Below, one piece after another: positions 57,594 through 64,000 of a DNA stretch of 64,000 bases (position 1 is the first letter of the stretch; each line of letters begins with the position of its first letter). The notes beneath the pieces were generated by a model that made no database searches, was not told the origin of the DNA, and worked only from the letters and a program-made list of their open reading frames with translations. The stretch is from Arbacia lixula (taxonomy: Eukaryota > Echinodermata > Echinoidea > Arbacioida > Arbaciidae): NCBI GenBank assembly GCA_963669155.1, contig CAVLGW020000005.1, forward strand, positions 1 to 64,000. The letters are read 5' to 3'. A program made the position numbers and the translations under genes.

Positions 57594-59550
57594 ATTCTCT
57601 TATCCCTCCTATCTATTAAATACTCCAATGCAGCCCCCCTCTCTCTCTCTCTTTCTTCTCTCCCACTCTCTTTCTCGCTCTTCATATCTCTCTCTTTCCG
57701 TCAGCCCTCATTTTCATCCCTCACCGTGACTTCTTCTCTCTTGTTCAGAACAATGTTGATAGTTTTTCGGATGTAAAAAGAGGCGGGGGGGGGGGGGGGG
57801 GCGATAGACGGCTACGCATCGTATTTATCTTTGTCTATATCTCTCTTAGTAAGTGCAACCTTCTTTCTCTGCCTATCGCTTTATGTCTTTGCTGTTTTAT
57901 TCTCTTTTTCATTGTTGTTTCCTGCACCCAGCTATAACCACCCCTACTCTCTCTCTCTCTCTCCCTCTCTCTCCCACACACACAAAAATGTTTTGCTGAA
58001 CAATATTGTAAGTTCTCTTGGTGAGGTGGTCGTTTTTGTTCCCTTCATCCAATCGTTTCCCCCTTTCTTTTATGTAATACTTATAACATATTTCATATAT
58101 GTCGATCGCAGTCAATCGCTGTCTACCCCCCTCATCTCGTTCGCACGGTGTTATTATGCAATGCAATTATGCAAACCCATGGGTTGAGTGAGTGGCTGAT
58201 TATTTTTTATCATTATTTCCCCCCTCAACCCGTCAGTAATCCTCTCCCCTTTCTAATTTTGTATAACAAACATTGACGTATCTCTCTCTCTCTCTCTCTC
58301 TCTGCCATTTGACCCCATTTCATCACACTCTGTCTCTCTCAATCTCAAACCGATACCCATTTATTTTTATCTTTCAACCTCCTCCTCCCCCTTTTTCTTG
58401 TCTGTCCTTCTCATTTACATGGCAAAACTGAACTTGATTATATAATGACTTTGAATCACAGGGGCTGGACCGAACCTATTTGGGTCTCAATTAACAAATT
58501 TAATGCTCCATTCTTAATCGAATTGTATATAACACAATTTCCACTGAATAAATCATCTCTTAACCTTAACCAGACCCGGCTTCTTTTTCCTGTGTATGGA
58601 TCTTGACCATTAATCGTACAATCGCCGTGAAAATTGGCAAACAGATTATATAAGGTGTACTCTACCAATTTGTAAAACCGGATTTTTTTTCATTTCCCAT
58701 ATATCATGAAAATTAATTATGCTCATTCATGCGTGCAATCATTAATTTAGCTCTTCATAAGGAAATAAAGCTCCTAGAATCCATTTTGTGGTGTGAATAT
58801 TCTTTGTAGCACTTCCAACAATAACCTTGAAAAAAAAATTGTATCAAAATTTATTTTTTATGTTTTTTATTGCTTTTAAACGTCCTCATGTATTTCTTTG
58901 ATTTTCCCTATGTTTCTTTTACCTTGAACTTGATCATGGATATCATAAATATATATGCACTTATTTGAAATACTATAATGTGCAGTTGGTAAACAATTTC
59001 TAGGCAATCTTAATGTCATAAATTACAATGAAAAGTGTCCCTCTTCCTTTTCATGATATGATTTAAATCTAAATGATTATCATTCACAAAAATAATAGTT
59101 TCAAGATATTCCTAGTTTGTGGCTAAATCATTAGATTGTTATGACTTACCAATGCAGGTTCTGTTATATGTCTTTTACATTAAATAACGTTCATACAAAT
59201 TCATGTTAATTTCTCAATAACTGCCAGGACATTGAGGAAGCTGAAGGCGACTAATTGTCTTCACGATATTGGGAGGTAACTACATAATGTTTCGCCTTCA
59301 CTGGCATATCGATCTGATTCAATTTTTTCGATATGCATTTATATAGATCTGAGAGTAAAGCTCAGATCTAACCAGTTTGCGAGTGTAAAATAATATTCGT
59401 GATTGCTTCTTAATATAAATTTAGAAGAATTACGCATAATTAGACACGATGGTGCTTGTGTTTACCTTGATCACAAGAAGCTGATGTTAGCACAACGAGG
59501 AAAATTAATAGACCCGTTGTTGGAGTCATCAATGGCGACATGATTCTCAT
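22185..59550 (-). CDS. FN3-rich receptor-type protein tyrosine phosphatase, 33 coding exons
   Basis: A single-pass plasma-membrane receptor that removes phosphate from protein phosphotyrosine. Exons in coding order: 59550-59466, 45452-45147, 44697-44335, 43326-43030, 42794-42501, 41731-41402, 40936-40796, 40124-39969, 38893-38631, 38070-37998, 37586-37480, 36894-36684, 35724-35492, 34372-34330, 33476-33374, 33058-32969, 32318-32275, 31799-31606, 30781-30694, 30108-30032, 29002-28966, 28573-28476, 27961-27848, 27448-27297, 26831-26696, 26379-26230, 25636-25537, 25065-24992, 24554-24420, 23807-23673, 23384-23230, 22766-22632, 22256-22185. All introns are GT-AG and all junctions are phase-compatible. 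FN3 domain boundaries are phase 1, as is usual for FN3 genes. With one missing base in the penultimate exon allowed for, the model encodes 1663 residues. Introns hold no other gene I can support; repeats in them are listed separately. The subfamily is unsure: an all-FN3 ectodomain with tandem PTP domains fits R2/R3-like receptors. No transcript confirms the model. Confidence 0.9.
22632..26379 (-). CDS. PTP domain D2, degenerate active site (exons 26-32)
   Basis: Exons 26379-26230, 25636-25537, 25065-24992, 24554-24420, 23807-23673, 23384-23230 and 22766-22632. [12 protein letters not shown] closes D1. D2 follows with [60 protein letters not shown] and [22 protein letters not shown] has become WPT, and the P-loop reads HCKDGEGATG, so the usual Arg is Ala. 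D2 is therefore expected to be inactive, probably with a regulatory or scaffolding role as in CD45-type D2 domains (inference). After [10 protein letters not shown] the frame breaks at 22699-22701: the sequence is one base short of the frame that continues [18 protein letters not shown] and fits the last exon. Confidence 0.88.
26696..31799 (-). CDS. PTP domain D1, catalytically intact (exons 18-25)
   Basis: Exons 31799-31606, 30781-30694, 30108-30032, 29002-28966, 28573-28476, 27961-27848, 27448-27297 and 26831-26696 encode the membrane-proximal phosphatase domain, about 300 residues. Landmarks in order: [16 protein letters not shown] (wedge), [15 protein letters not shown] (pTyr-recognition region), [43 protein letters not shown] (WPD loop with the catalytic Asp) and [13 protein letters not shown] (P-loop with nucleophilic Cys and Arg; the HCS codon spans the 27297/26831 junction). 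NRVKMVQ ends the domain. All residues expected for activity are present. The final exon can end at GTCTCT or at the stronger GTAAGT five codon positions on; the latter keeps the normal spacing to DQY. Confidence 0.92.
32275..33058 (-). CDS. Cytoplasmic juxtamembrane linker (exons 16 and 17)
   Basis: Exon 33058-32969 encodes a basic segment, [18 protein letters not shown], directly after the membrane helix. Exon 32318-32275 (44 nt) encodes [15 protein letters not shown]. Phases are 2 to 2 to 1. Short, weakly conserved linkers of this kind sit between the membrane and D1 in receptor PTPs. Exon 17 is small and recognised mainly by phase and splice sites; an alternative acceptor three bases downstream also exists. 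Confidence 0.68.
32489..32695 (+). mobile_element. Solo LINE 3' tail in a phosphatase intron
   Basis: GGGCTGA followed by TCAAGCCATTGA, TTCCAATCTA and TATTGGAAATGTATTCTTTC ending CATGAATCTTGAATTTTGAA aligns with the LINE 3' end at 7790-7985. It is a 5'-truncated copy inserted in the intron between exons 17 and 16, opposite in orientation to the gene. Confidence 0.65.
33374..33476 (-). CDS. Transmembrane helix exon (exon 15)
   Basis: This exon encodes DPDSREGGG and then a hydrophobic run, [20 protein letters not shown], ending GSIYIR. The helix is about 22 residues long and is followed by basic residues at the start of the next exon (RRRNRHY), as expected for the stop-transfer side. The exon starts in phase 1 after atatatag and ends in phase 2 before GTTAAA. 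The phase-0 reading hits a stop. Confidence 0.9.
34330..35724 (-). CDS. Membrane-proximal ectodomain with polybasic site (exons 13 and 14)
   Basis: Exon 35724-35492 starts in phase 1. It carries six consecutive arginines (35701-35684) followed by ETGCGCS, then a second basic stretch RVRRRS, then [17 protein letters not shown] and [18 protein letters not shown]...YNAPL is the hallmark of the membrane-proximal segment of receptor PTPs. Exon 34372-34330 (43 nt) adds [14 protein letters not shown]. Its acceptor has two AGs two bases apart; only the second is in frame with both neighbours. The exon 13 donor, GAG|GTCTGT, is weaker than most. A foldback SINE element fills the intron between these two exons. 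Confidence 0.8.
34712..34782 (-). repeat. tRNA-like pseudogene or SINE head, copy 1
   Basis: The minus-strand sequence has an A-box-like TGGTGTAGTGGTTAAGG, a perfect B box GGTTCGATTCC and a perfect T stem (CCGGG/CCCGG). The acceptor ends GTATCTG/CAGAGAC pair with one mismatch and the D stem GGTG/CACC pairs. The anticodon arm does not fold, so it is not a functional tRNA. Confidence 0.7.
35261..35331 (+). repeat. tRNA-like pseudogene or SINE head, copy 2
   Basis: This is the inverted partner of the copy at 34712-34782: GTATCTGTGGTCTAGTGGTC to GGTTCGATTCCCGGTAGAGA. The same defect in the anticodon arm is present. The A and B boxes could still bind TFIIIC (inference). Confidence 0.7.
36684..37586 (-). 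CDS. FN3 domain 8 (exons 11 and 12)
   Basis: Exon 37586-37480 carries [24 protein letters not shown] and IVEYK. It joins in phase 0 to exon 36894-36684, which starts [13 protein letters not shown] and ends with [17 protein letters not shown], a typical strand F/G. An AG thirteen bases further into this exon also looks like an acceptor, but only the ATCAAAG site keeps phase. The donor is G|GTAAGT. Confidence 0.83.
37998..38893 (-). CDS. FN3 domain 7 (exons 9 and 10)
   Basis: Exon 38893-38631 encodes [35 protein letters not shown] and NYSIQ. It is spliced in phase 0 to exon 38070-37998, which supplies [19 protein letters not shown]. The open frame continues past the CAG|GTAGAC donor for many codons but loses the FN3 pattern. 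The spliced form restores a normal strand F/G, so the internal donor is preferred. Confidence 0.83.
39839..39905 (-). repeat. Second tRNA-derived SINE-like sequence
   Basis: On the minus strand GATTATGGTTAGAGCACTGG gives an A-box-like region, CTGGACTAACAACCAG folds as an anticodon arm, and GCTTCGAGCCC is a degenerate B box. It differs in sequence from the copies at 34.7 and 35.3 kb. It lies in the intron between phosphatase exons 9 and 8. Confidence 0.5.
39969..40936 (-). CDS. FN3 domain 6 (exons 7 and 8)
   Basis: This domain is split by an intron. Exon 40936-40796 (47 codons) carries [22 protein letters not shown] and [10 protein letters not shown], strands A to C. Exon 40124-39969 (52 codons) carries [19 protein letters not shown], strands F-G. 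The internal junction is phase 1 (TCAG|GTGCTT to gggcgcag|AA). The two halves make one FN3 domain of about 99 residues. Confidence 0.85.
41402..41731 (-). CDS. FN3 domain 5 (exon 6)
   Basis: A phase 1-1 exon of 110 codons. [15 protein letters not shown] contains the core tryptophan, [11 protein letters not shown] is strand C, and [15 protein letters not shown] is strands F-G. The acceptor is gtttgtag and the donor A|GTAAGT. Confidence 0.87.
41896..42448. mobile_element. TTAA-flanked foldback MITE, family A, copy 2
   Basis: Ends are TTAAAGGTACCCTGACATC and GATGTCAGGGGATCTTTAA. The interior matches copy 1 at 2979-3675, for example GGAAGGTTGTTAGA(C/T)GGTA and GTGTAAAGACATGTGATG. It sits in the intron between phosphatase exons 6 and 5. 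Confidence 0.8.
42501..42794 (-). CDS. FN3 domain 4 (exon 5)
   Basis: A phase 1-1 exon of 98 codons. [10 protein letters not shown] contains the core tryptophan, YGYEYNLYN is strand C, and [15 protein letters not shown] is strands F-G. The acceptor is atgcccacag and the donor G|GTACCC. The next intron contains a complete MITE at 41896-42448. Confidence 0.87.
43030..43326 (-). CDS. FN3 domain 3 (exon 4)
   Basis: A phase 1-1 exon of 99 codons. [12 protein letters not shown] carries the core tryptophan and [14 protein letters not shown] the strand F/G motif. The acceptor is tttgttcag. The intron between this acceptor and a TTAA-flanked MITE arm is only about a dozen bases long, so the branch region must lie in transposon-derived DNA (see Findings). 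The donor is C|GTGAGT. Confidence 0.87.
43341..43485. mobile_element. Solo arm of TTAA MITE family B next to a splice acceptor
   Basis: TTAAAGGGCATATACTGTAC through TTTGCCCTCAAATGAT matches the left arm of the element at 61782-62154. The other arm is absent. It ends 12 bases upstream (in gene direction) of the exon 4 acceptor AG. Confidence 0.75.
43874..44012. repeat. Two-copy tandem repeat, about 70-bp unit
   Basis: GAGAGGTGACTAAACACAAT and TTGTGCTCAA(C/T)AATCCTCGTTACT occur twice in direct order with few differences. It is intronic. Confidence 0.8.
44335..44697 (-). CDS. FN3 domain 2 (exon 3)
   Basis: A phase 1-1 exon of 121 codons. [12 protein letters not shown] starts the domain, [10 protein letters not shown] contains the core tryptophan, and [15 protein letters not shown] marks strands F-G. 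It is longer than a usual FN3 domain (about 90 residues), with an enlarged C-E loop region. The acceptor is ttccacag and the donor T|GTACGT. Confidence 0.87.
45147..45452 (-). CDS. FN3 domain 1 (exon 2)
   Basis: One phase 1-1 exon of 102 codons encodes a complete fibronectin III domain, an adhesion/ligand-binding module. PEAVSNF opens strand A, ISFTWSV carries the B-strand tryptophan, and [15 protein letters not shown] is the strand F/G signature. The acceptor follows cttaactag and the donor is G|GTAAGT. It begins the mature ectodomain. Confidence 0.88.
45593..47250. mobile_element. Foldback element with arms of short tandem TTCGTTATTCCGAAGG repeats
   Basis: The left arm (45593-45950) is made of many variants of TTCGTTA(T/A)TCCGAA(G/A). 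The right arm (47130-47250) carries the reverse complement, TTCGGAATAACGAACCTTAT. The interior (about 1.2 kb) has poly-G runs at 46255 and 46378 and GT-rich sequence, with no convincing ORF. It lies in intron 1 of the phosphatase gene. Foldback elements with tandem-repeat outer arms are known from sea urchins (TU elements); a relationship is inferred from design only. Confidence 0.7.
48031..49050 (+). repeat. Two tandem units, about 560 bp, upstream of the Tx1-like LINE
   Basis: AAGATTGGGAAGGAAAATT starts both units (48032 and 48593). The units share AAATGAAGATCTTGAACACA, TCATTACTCCCCCTAGTCTC and AGGTCGTCTCGC. The second unit is shorter. The LINE coding region begins about 300 bp further on, so these look like its 5' UTR monomers. 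Confidence 0.65.
49360..54300 (+). mobile_element. Degenerate Tx1/L1-like LINE ORF2, interrupted by another LINE
   Basis: Endonuclease part: [13 protein letters not shown] (about 49380), [18 protein letters not shown] (about 49470), then [16 protein letters not shown] (49770-49815). A linker ends [15 protein letters not shown] (50250-50295). After the insertion the reading resumes [20 protein letters not shown] (52072). RT motifs follow: [70 protein letters not shown] and [11 protein letters not shown] (about 52925). The C-terminal part ends [15 protein letters not shown] (about 54350). Many stops and frameshifts are present. The 3' UTR probably includes the GT-rich stretch to about 54790. 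Confidence 0.8.
50334..52074 (+). mobile_element. CR1/L2-like LINE fragment nested in the Tx1-like LINE
   Basis: A pre-RT segment (50334-50744: [50 protein letters not shown]) is followed by a 358-residue RT frame (50998-52074). Its motifs are [79 protein letters not shown], and the late [20 protein letters not shown]. The order and wording are those of CR1/L2-type elements. The endonuclease and the extreme C-terminus are missing. Of all the LINE pieces here this has the longest intact frame, so it is the youngest. Confidence 0.8.
55120..55155. repeat. GT microsatellite plus long poly-G run
   Basis: GTGTGT followed by about nineteen G residues. It is typical of the many G or C homopolymers in this window. 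Confidence 0.85.
56090..56245 (+). mobile_element. Probable LINE/SINE 3' tail with TTA microsatellite
   Basis: TGTAATGCGCTTAGAAACTG, then AGGCGCTATATAAAAGCTCC and a (TTA)n run. A GCGCTxTATAAA phrase before a trinucleotide tail is typical of CR1/L2-type 3' ends (family memory). No ORF precedes it closely. Confidence 0.5.
57240..57740. repeat. CT-rich low-complexity tract
   Basis: Long CTCTCT runs at 57395-57455, 57555-57595 and 57638-57700. The Ser/Leu-rich ORFs on the plus strand and the Arg/Glu-rich ORFs on the minus strand come from the repeat. Confidence 0.85.
57780..59465. other. Intron 1 sequence without a supported feature
   Basis: A poly-G run (57784-57800), CT tracts (57950-57975, 58280-58303) and AT-rich DNA. 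The minus-strand 70-codon ORF at 58456-58668 ([20 protein letters not shown]) is open but has no good splice sites or family, so I do not call it. Confidence 0.5.
59466..59550 (-). CDS. Exon 1: start codon and signal peptide
   Basis: The exon encodes 28 residues: a short polar start, the hydrophobic core [12 protein letters not shown], then SCDQ. This has the shape of a cleavable signal peptide. The ATG at 59550 has A at -3, and an in-frame TAG lies nine bases upstream, so this start is well placed; a second in-frame ATG follows three codons later. The exon ends with one base before a GTAAAC donor (phase 1). Joined to the next phase-1 exon it gives [10 protein letters not shown], which leads straight into the first FN3 domain. 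I found no promoter motif upstream. Confidence 0.85.
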
Positions 59551-60547
59551 GGTAATCTAGTCCAGCGCAGAGTCACACGGTGTTATATCTTTGTAACTCT
59601 TAAGTCAGTTTCGTAGCAAATCTAGAAGAACGTCGACTTATCCGTCCGATTTAAATTGAAGCTGTCTTTATCAAAAAAACGTGACTCTAGTCAACTTCTT
59701 TCACACAACGCGAGATAATTCACTTGGCATTGTGTTATGTAAATCACGATCACTTCCTTGTGCATTCATAACGTGGATCCGTTTGCATAAATTAACAAGT
59801 AATTACGGCAAATGCTATTTTTAAACCGTTAGAGGATTAGTCTCTCATACATCAGTCGCAGATTAATAACGGTATCAATTAATTTTCAAAATGGTGTTGT
59901 GTAACGAAATATGTTCACAAAGCTTAGTGTATCTCTTTTGCAGACCAAATATACTTTTTTTTCAATGATGTATTACCTGATTTTATTCCCAATCAATTAG
60001 CTACATATGACAAATTTGCAATCAATTGATTTTCAGCCTAAAAGAACTTTTGAAAATACCCAAACAATCTACATGATTTTTCATTTTTCAACCAAAAGGC
60101 GCTAAATCCATTTTAAATCTCGACGGAAAGGCGTTAAATTCACTATTCTTAATTCTGACTCTGGTTGCAACCTGCCAGGCAGCGATACTCTGGCCAATCT
60201 GAAGCAAGGACATGCAGTTCACACAGCAGTGATCACGTACGTGCATGACGACCATTTTGTTGTGAAATTCCTGTTATGTCAACCCCGAGTTCTACATTTT
60301 GATTGTGTGCCAAAAAATGAGTTGTATTATTTTCACAATGGCTGAGTTTGTTAATATTACTGGTAACCCAAGAGAAGACACTCAATCGAATGTGATTGAG
60401 GAAGATGTGTTTATTTATAGATAAGACAGTGTTAGTTTATTTTAATTAGACAATACTTAAATTTTAACAATCGTGGTGCAGGTTCATTGTCCGTGTAGTT
60501 TGCTTTGACTTTTAGAATAACAGTTCATTGAATGATTAATTCTTAAA
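59551..60547. other. 5' flank of the phosphatase gene
   Basis: Should contain the 5' UTR and promoter of the minus-strand gene. No TATA box or CpG-rich block stands out. An in-frame TAG lies nine bases upstream of the start codon. Confidence 0.4.
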
Positions 60548-60783
60548 GAGATGAAATGGAGATTGGCAGGACACATATATAGAACATAAGACAGCAGATG
60601 GACCAAGAAACTCACAGAATGGCAACCAAGACCAGGCAAGCGAAGAAAGGGTCGACAAAAGAGAAGGTGAAGAGATGAAATATCATCGTACACAAACACA
60701 GCAACATGGAACAGAATGACAGCAAATAGAAACGCATGGGAATTGATTGAGGAGGGTTTCATCCAACAAAGGTTGAACAATGC
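60548..60783 (+). mobile_element. RTE-like LINE C-terminus
   Basis: The plus-strand reading: MKWRLAGHIYR, DSRWTKKLTEWQPRPGKRRK, GRQKRR, then RDEISSYTNTATWNRMTANR and NAWELIEEG to the stop TGA, followed by a TGATGATGA tail. KRWRxAGH...RxTKxxxEWxPRxGKRxxGRQxxRWxDEI is the standard C-terminus of RTE-type LINE ORFs. Two stops show it is dead. It is probably the 3' end of the same family as 8480-9517. Confidence 0.75.
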
Positions 60784-61492
60784 CTGATGATGATGAATGA
60801 TTATTTATTAATTATTGGAACATATTTTGGCCTTTTTTAAATAATGCTCCTGCATTATATATTTTTTTTGCTAGAATGTACTAATAAGACACAAAGATTA
60901 TTTTAATCGTTCATAGTAATCAAAGCTTTCTGCAAGGTTATGAAAAAAAAAACATTTCTTTAAAAATAATTTCAATCTTTTTTTAATATTGTATTTTTGT
61001 TTTCATTTTTTTCAAATGCCAAAACTCTAACTTGTTCTTTAAAACAAAATGATCTGAGCTGTTAAAGTAGATTTTGCTGAGACACTTTGGTTGCCAACTC
61101 TTCATAATGTTGCGTATGTACATCTATTTATTATTCCCCCCCCCCTCTCCTGCCATTAAAAGACAAATGAATTATACAATGAATAATAAATAGGTTAATA
61201 TATAAGTAAGTAGATACATAAAAAAAAAGATGATTTATTAATTTCATTGATTTATTACCTAATTGTATTTAGAAACACCTAAGCTATGATGGTCGTAAAT
61301 ACTTTATTTATACAATTGATGGCATTGATGATATTTTCCAATTCCACCCCCCCCCCCCCCCCCCCCCCGAGATGTAGGTTCCTCCGATTCCAATGGCATA
61401 CTGAACGCCCTTATTATTTCGATGACGCACATCCCTGGGAATAAAAACAATACCTGTACTAATGTCGGCTTGGCATGCACATGCACACTCAC

Positions 61493-61674
61493 CGTCACGC
61501 AAGCTTGCAGTATAGATACACGGCTGCTTAGATTCTGAATCCAGCAGTATTTCATTGCAATTCATGGCATACATACGTGTACATGTAAATGGATCGGCAA
61601 CGGTGTAGAAGAATAAAGTCTCGCTACCAGGATTAAGCTGAATGAACGCTAACTCGCCGTAGATGGGGTAGTGT
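61493..61674 (-). CDS. Orphan exon-like ORF upstream of the phosphatase gene
   Basis: Sixty codons without a stop: HYPIYGELAFIQLNPGSETL, FFYTVADPFTCTRMYAMNCN, then EILLDSESKQPCIYTASLRD, ending in G|GTGAGT, a consensus donor in phase 1. A weak acceptor (gtcgtaaag) precedes it. The composition looks coding and three cysteines are present. I do not recognise the family. It could be the remains of an upstream gene, or an alternative upstream exon of the phosphatase, because the phase matches exon 2. A MITE lies just upstream of it. Confidence 0.35.
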
Positions 61675-61781
61675 CTTTACGACAGCCTGAGAGTCCTTTC
61701 TTTTGTACATGGATTAAATTTTGTTGTCTCGCATTACATCATGAACACAACATGTATGTAACCTGACATCAATCCCTAATG

Positions 61782-62154
61782 TTAAAGGGCATATACTGTA
61801 CTGGGAAGGCAAAAAAGCCTTCAAAATCTAATTGCTAGCAATCTTCATGCCAATGGTCTTAAATTCATGTATTGTCTATTTTAGAAGCTTGTTGATAGAT
61901 ATTTGCCCTCAAATGATCCACGTCTGTAGTAATTAATGATTAATGATTAAATCCTCAAAATGTTCGGCCCGAACATTTTGAGGATTTGTGATTTAATAAC
62001 TCATTACTCCAAATGTAGATCATTTGAGGCTAAATAACTTTCAGCAAGCTTCTAAAATAGACAATACATGAATTTAAGACCATTGATAAGAAGATTGCTA
62101 ACAATTACATTTTGAAGCCTTTTTTGCCTTCCCAGTACAGTATATGCCCTTTAA
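61782..62154. mobile_element. TTAA-flanked foldback MITE, family B, full copy
   Basis: Ends TTAAAGGGCATATACTGTAC and GTACAGTATATGCCCTTTAA. The arms pair along nearly the whole 373 bp, and the centre (61949-61987) is a 39-base palindrome around CGGCCCG. A solo arm of the same family is at 43341-43485. Confidence 0.85.
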
Positions 62155-63009
62155 TCAATTGTGTCACTTATCGTTCCGACATATCAGAGTTATTACAGTT
62201 AAGGGAAAAGGCGGTAATAACTTCAAGTTCCGTTCATGTTTGATTTTAAGATCAGATGAATGAATTGTCTCATGTAGAATTGGCATTGAAATCAAGACCA
62301 AGATCCGTGAAGTCCGCATAACAATTTATTGTAGCTGCTACGGTTTCCGTTTGGGATTAAAAAGATTTTTTTTTTCGCTGGGTTCACATTCACCAAGGTA
62401 TTACATTAATATGCGCCCACGATGCTGTGTTTTTAAACGAGTTATCCAATGTATTCGAGTCACCTTTGCAGATGGTTGTAAAAAGACATGGAAGAAAAAA
62501 AGGGGCACTTTCCTTGCACATTCAAATACCCTTGAATTGTCGTCAGAGGCCTTGTGTATACAGCGCTCTGATTGTCACTGTCACTGCCCCATCTACGGCG
62601 AATTTAATCCAACAAGCTGTGTCATGAACATTATTTTTGTGTCCTCCCATTTTTCTCATAATTCAAATCCTTTTATCATTTTCTCCTTCTTCTTCTTTCC
62701 TGCAGTATTTCATTCTCCGATCATTCCTTTCCCCTTCCCCTTTGTTTTATATCCACATATTTTTTTCTCTCCGTCCTACCCTTCTTTGTCCTTTTCGCAT
62801 TGGCTCCCTCTTTTCAGCACGGTTGACTTCACTTTTATCAGCACCTACTCCTGTACCAATCAAGCCCTAATGTGTGCTAATAGTTCCCCCTTGCTCAGCC
62901 AGACTTCCTATCTCGATTCCCTCTTGTTACTTGCAATGATAAAGCTAAAGGAAAATGATTGATATGTTTGCGTGTGTGTCTGTGGGAGTGTAAGAGAGAG
63001 CGATGTGTT

Positions 63010-63012
<3 letters not shown>

Positions 63013-63060
<48 letters not shown>
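63013..63060. repeat. GT microsatellite
   Basis: An uninterrupted GT tract of roughly 45 bases. The (CA)n-derived His/Thr ORF opposite it is an artefact. Confidence 0.9.
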
Positions 63061-63062
<2 letters not shown>

Positions 63063-63199
63063 ATTAGGCGCGCTATACCGGTACCAAGATTGGAATCTAA
63101 ACTAAAACATGAATTTAGGGAATGATTTGAGGTCGTATGTATCCCACGCAGGTTTACCAGTAATGTTCTGGACATTTGAAGGTTAAAGATTTGCCTTTA

Positions 63200-63408
63200 A
63201 ACTACTCGGAAGATAATGTGGTCAATAATTTAGATGTCGCAATTTTGGCATTTTCTGAATCATACGCGAGCGCCATCTGACGGCTTCATGAATTCAACAA
63301 ACACATTTTTACTCACAAAACATCTAGTCTTGTTACCGTATAAAACTGTTAAAGTGGTCACCGACTATCGATTGAGTGTGTACTTTTAGCATGTGCGCGC
63401 GTGTGTGT

Positions 63409-63475
<67 letters not shown>

Positions 63476-64000
63476 CAATTCAAAACAGCTTCGACGCACA
63501 AAAACTCATACGCCTCAAACGCCTAGACACGCCAAATAAATAAAGCTTATATGCCTCGAGAATTCGGTTGTAATAACAATAATAGGCCTATCCTTTAATA
63601 GCAAAAATGCATCCAAGTAGCGTTTAATCTTAATGAAGCATGATAATTCTTTCCATACAACAATAATCCAATGAACAGAGAACTGGATTTTTAAAATCCA
63701 TTTGTGTTTTATGGCTGCATGTGGGAACAGGTAAAACACACAAACATACTGAAGCTTACAAGTGCCTGCAGAAGATAAAAAACAGGTCAGGACAAGAACA
63801 AGAAATTAGACTTAATTTGGAAAAGAAAAAAAAGATAAAATCTTATGAGGTCAACTTGATATCAATTCCACTTGGCCATATTCAGGCATTCGTAGATATC
63901 ACATGAAACGCCATATTGTCGTACACGCAAAGGGATTACTCAAGAAGACATTTGTTGATCATATCCAGGATATATTAATTGGTGCCACAAATGTCGTCAC
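63200..64000. repeat. Interspersed repeat of about 1.1 kb, copy 2, running off the window
   Basis: It aligns with 18745-19830, including CATCCAAGTAGCGTTTA (63609), the CACTTGGCCA-ATTCAGGCATTCGT region, and the last bases TATATTAATTGGTGCCACAA then ATGTCGTCAC. A GT/GA microsatellite (63396-63472) occupies the same place as in copy 1. The copy continues beyond 64000. Confidence 0.75.

Noticed and set aside
57050..57776. Long Ser/Leu-rich ORFs
   Set aside because: CT-microsatellite artefacts.
62351..62962. 203-codon plus-strand ORF
   Set aside because: Phe/Ser/Pro-rich because the strand is pyrimidine-rich. No domain, no splice context, and overlapping ORFs of similar composition in other frames.

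Overview
This is animal nuclear DNA: AT-rich, with GT-AG introns and many microsatellites. About one third of the window is recognisable transposon debris. The repeat content (several LINE clades, TTAA-flanked foldback MITEs, a foldback element whose arms are short tandem repeats, a tRNA-derived SINE) and the type of phosphatase suggest a marine invertebrate. An echinoderm is my best guess, but this is inference and no marker in the window proves it.

The main gene is on the minus strand from 59550 to 22185. It encodes an FN3-rich receptor-type protein tyrosine phosphatase. I reconstructed 33 coding exons by reading splice sites and codon phase by eye. They encode a signal peptide, eight fibronectin type III domains, a juxtamembrane ectodomain segment with a run of six arginines, one transmembrane helix, an intact catalytic PTP domain (D1), and a second PTP domain (D2) that lacks key catalytic residues. 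All exon junctions keep phase. The only break is a one-base deficit in the penultimate exon (near 22699-22701); with that base counted the coding length is 4992 nt (1663 codons plus stop). Intron 1 is about 14 kb and holds two LINEs, one inside the other, plus a foldback element.

Layout: 1-1590 large inverted repeat; 2240-2675 decayed tandem repeats; 2658-4742 minus-strand remnant of a TMEM53/DUF829-like hydrolase gene with stops and frameshifts, split by a TTAA-flanked MITE; 5018-9990 broken LINEs on both strands, one apparently nested; 10000-17000 a mosaic of duplicated non-autonomous repeats, GA/GT/poly-G tracts and a few exon-like GC-rich islands; 17000-22184 repeats and probable 3' UTR and downstream sequence of the phosphatase gene; 22185-59550 the phosphatase gene; 59551-64000 upstream DNA with an RTE-like LINE 3' end, an orphan exon-like ORF, a second MITE family and a repeat shared with 18745-19830.

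I see no bacterial operons, CRISPR arrays or intact non-coding RNA genes. I found no clear new system. The most useful points to follow up are transposon effects on the host gene (a MITE 12 bases from a splice acceptor), the polybasic site, the D2 frame break, and several composite repeat structures.
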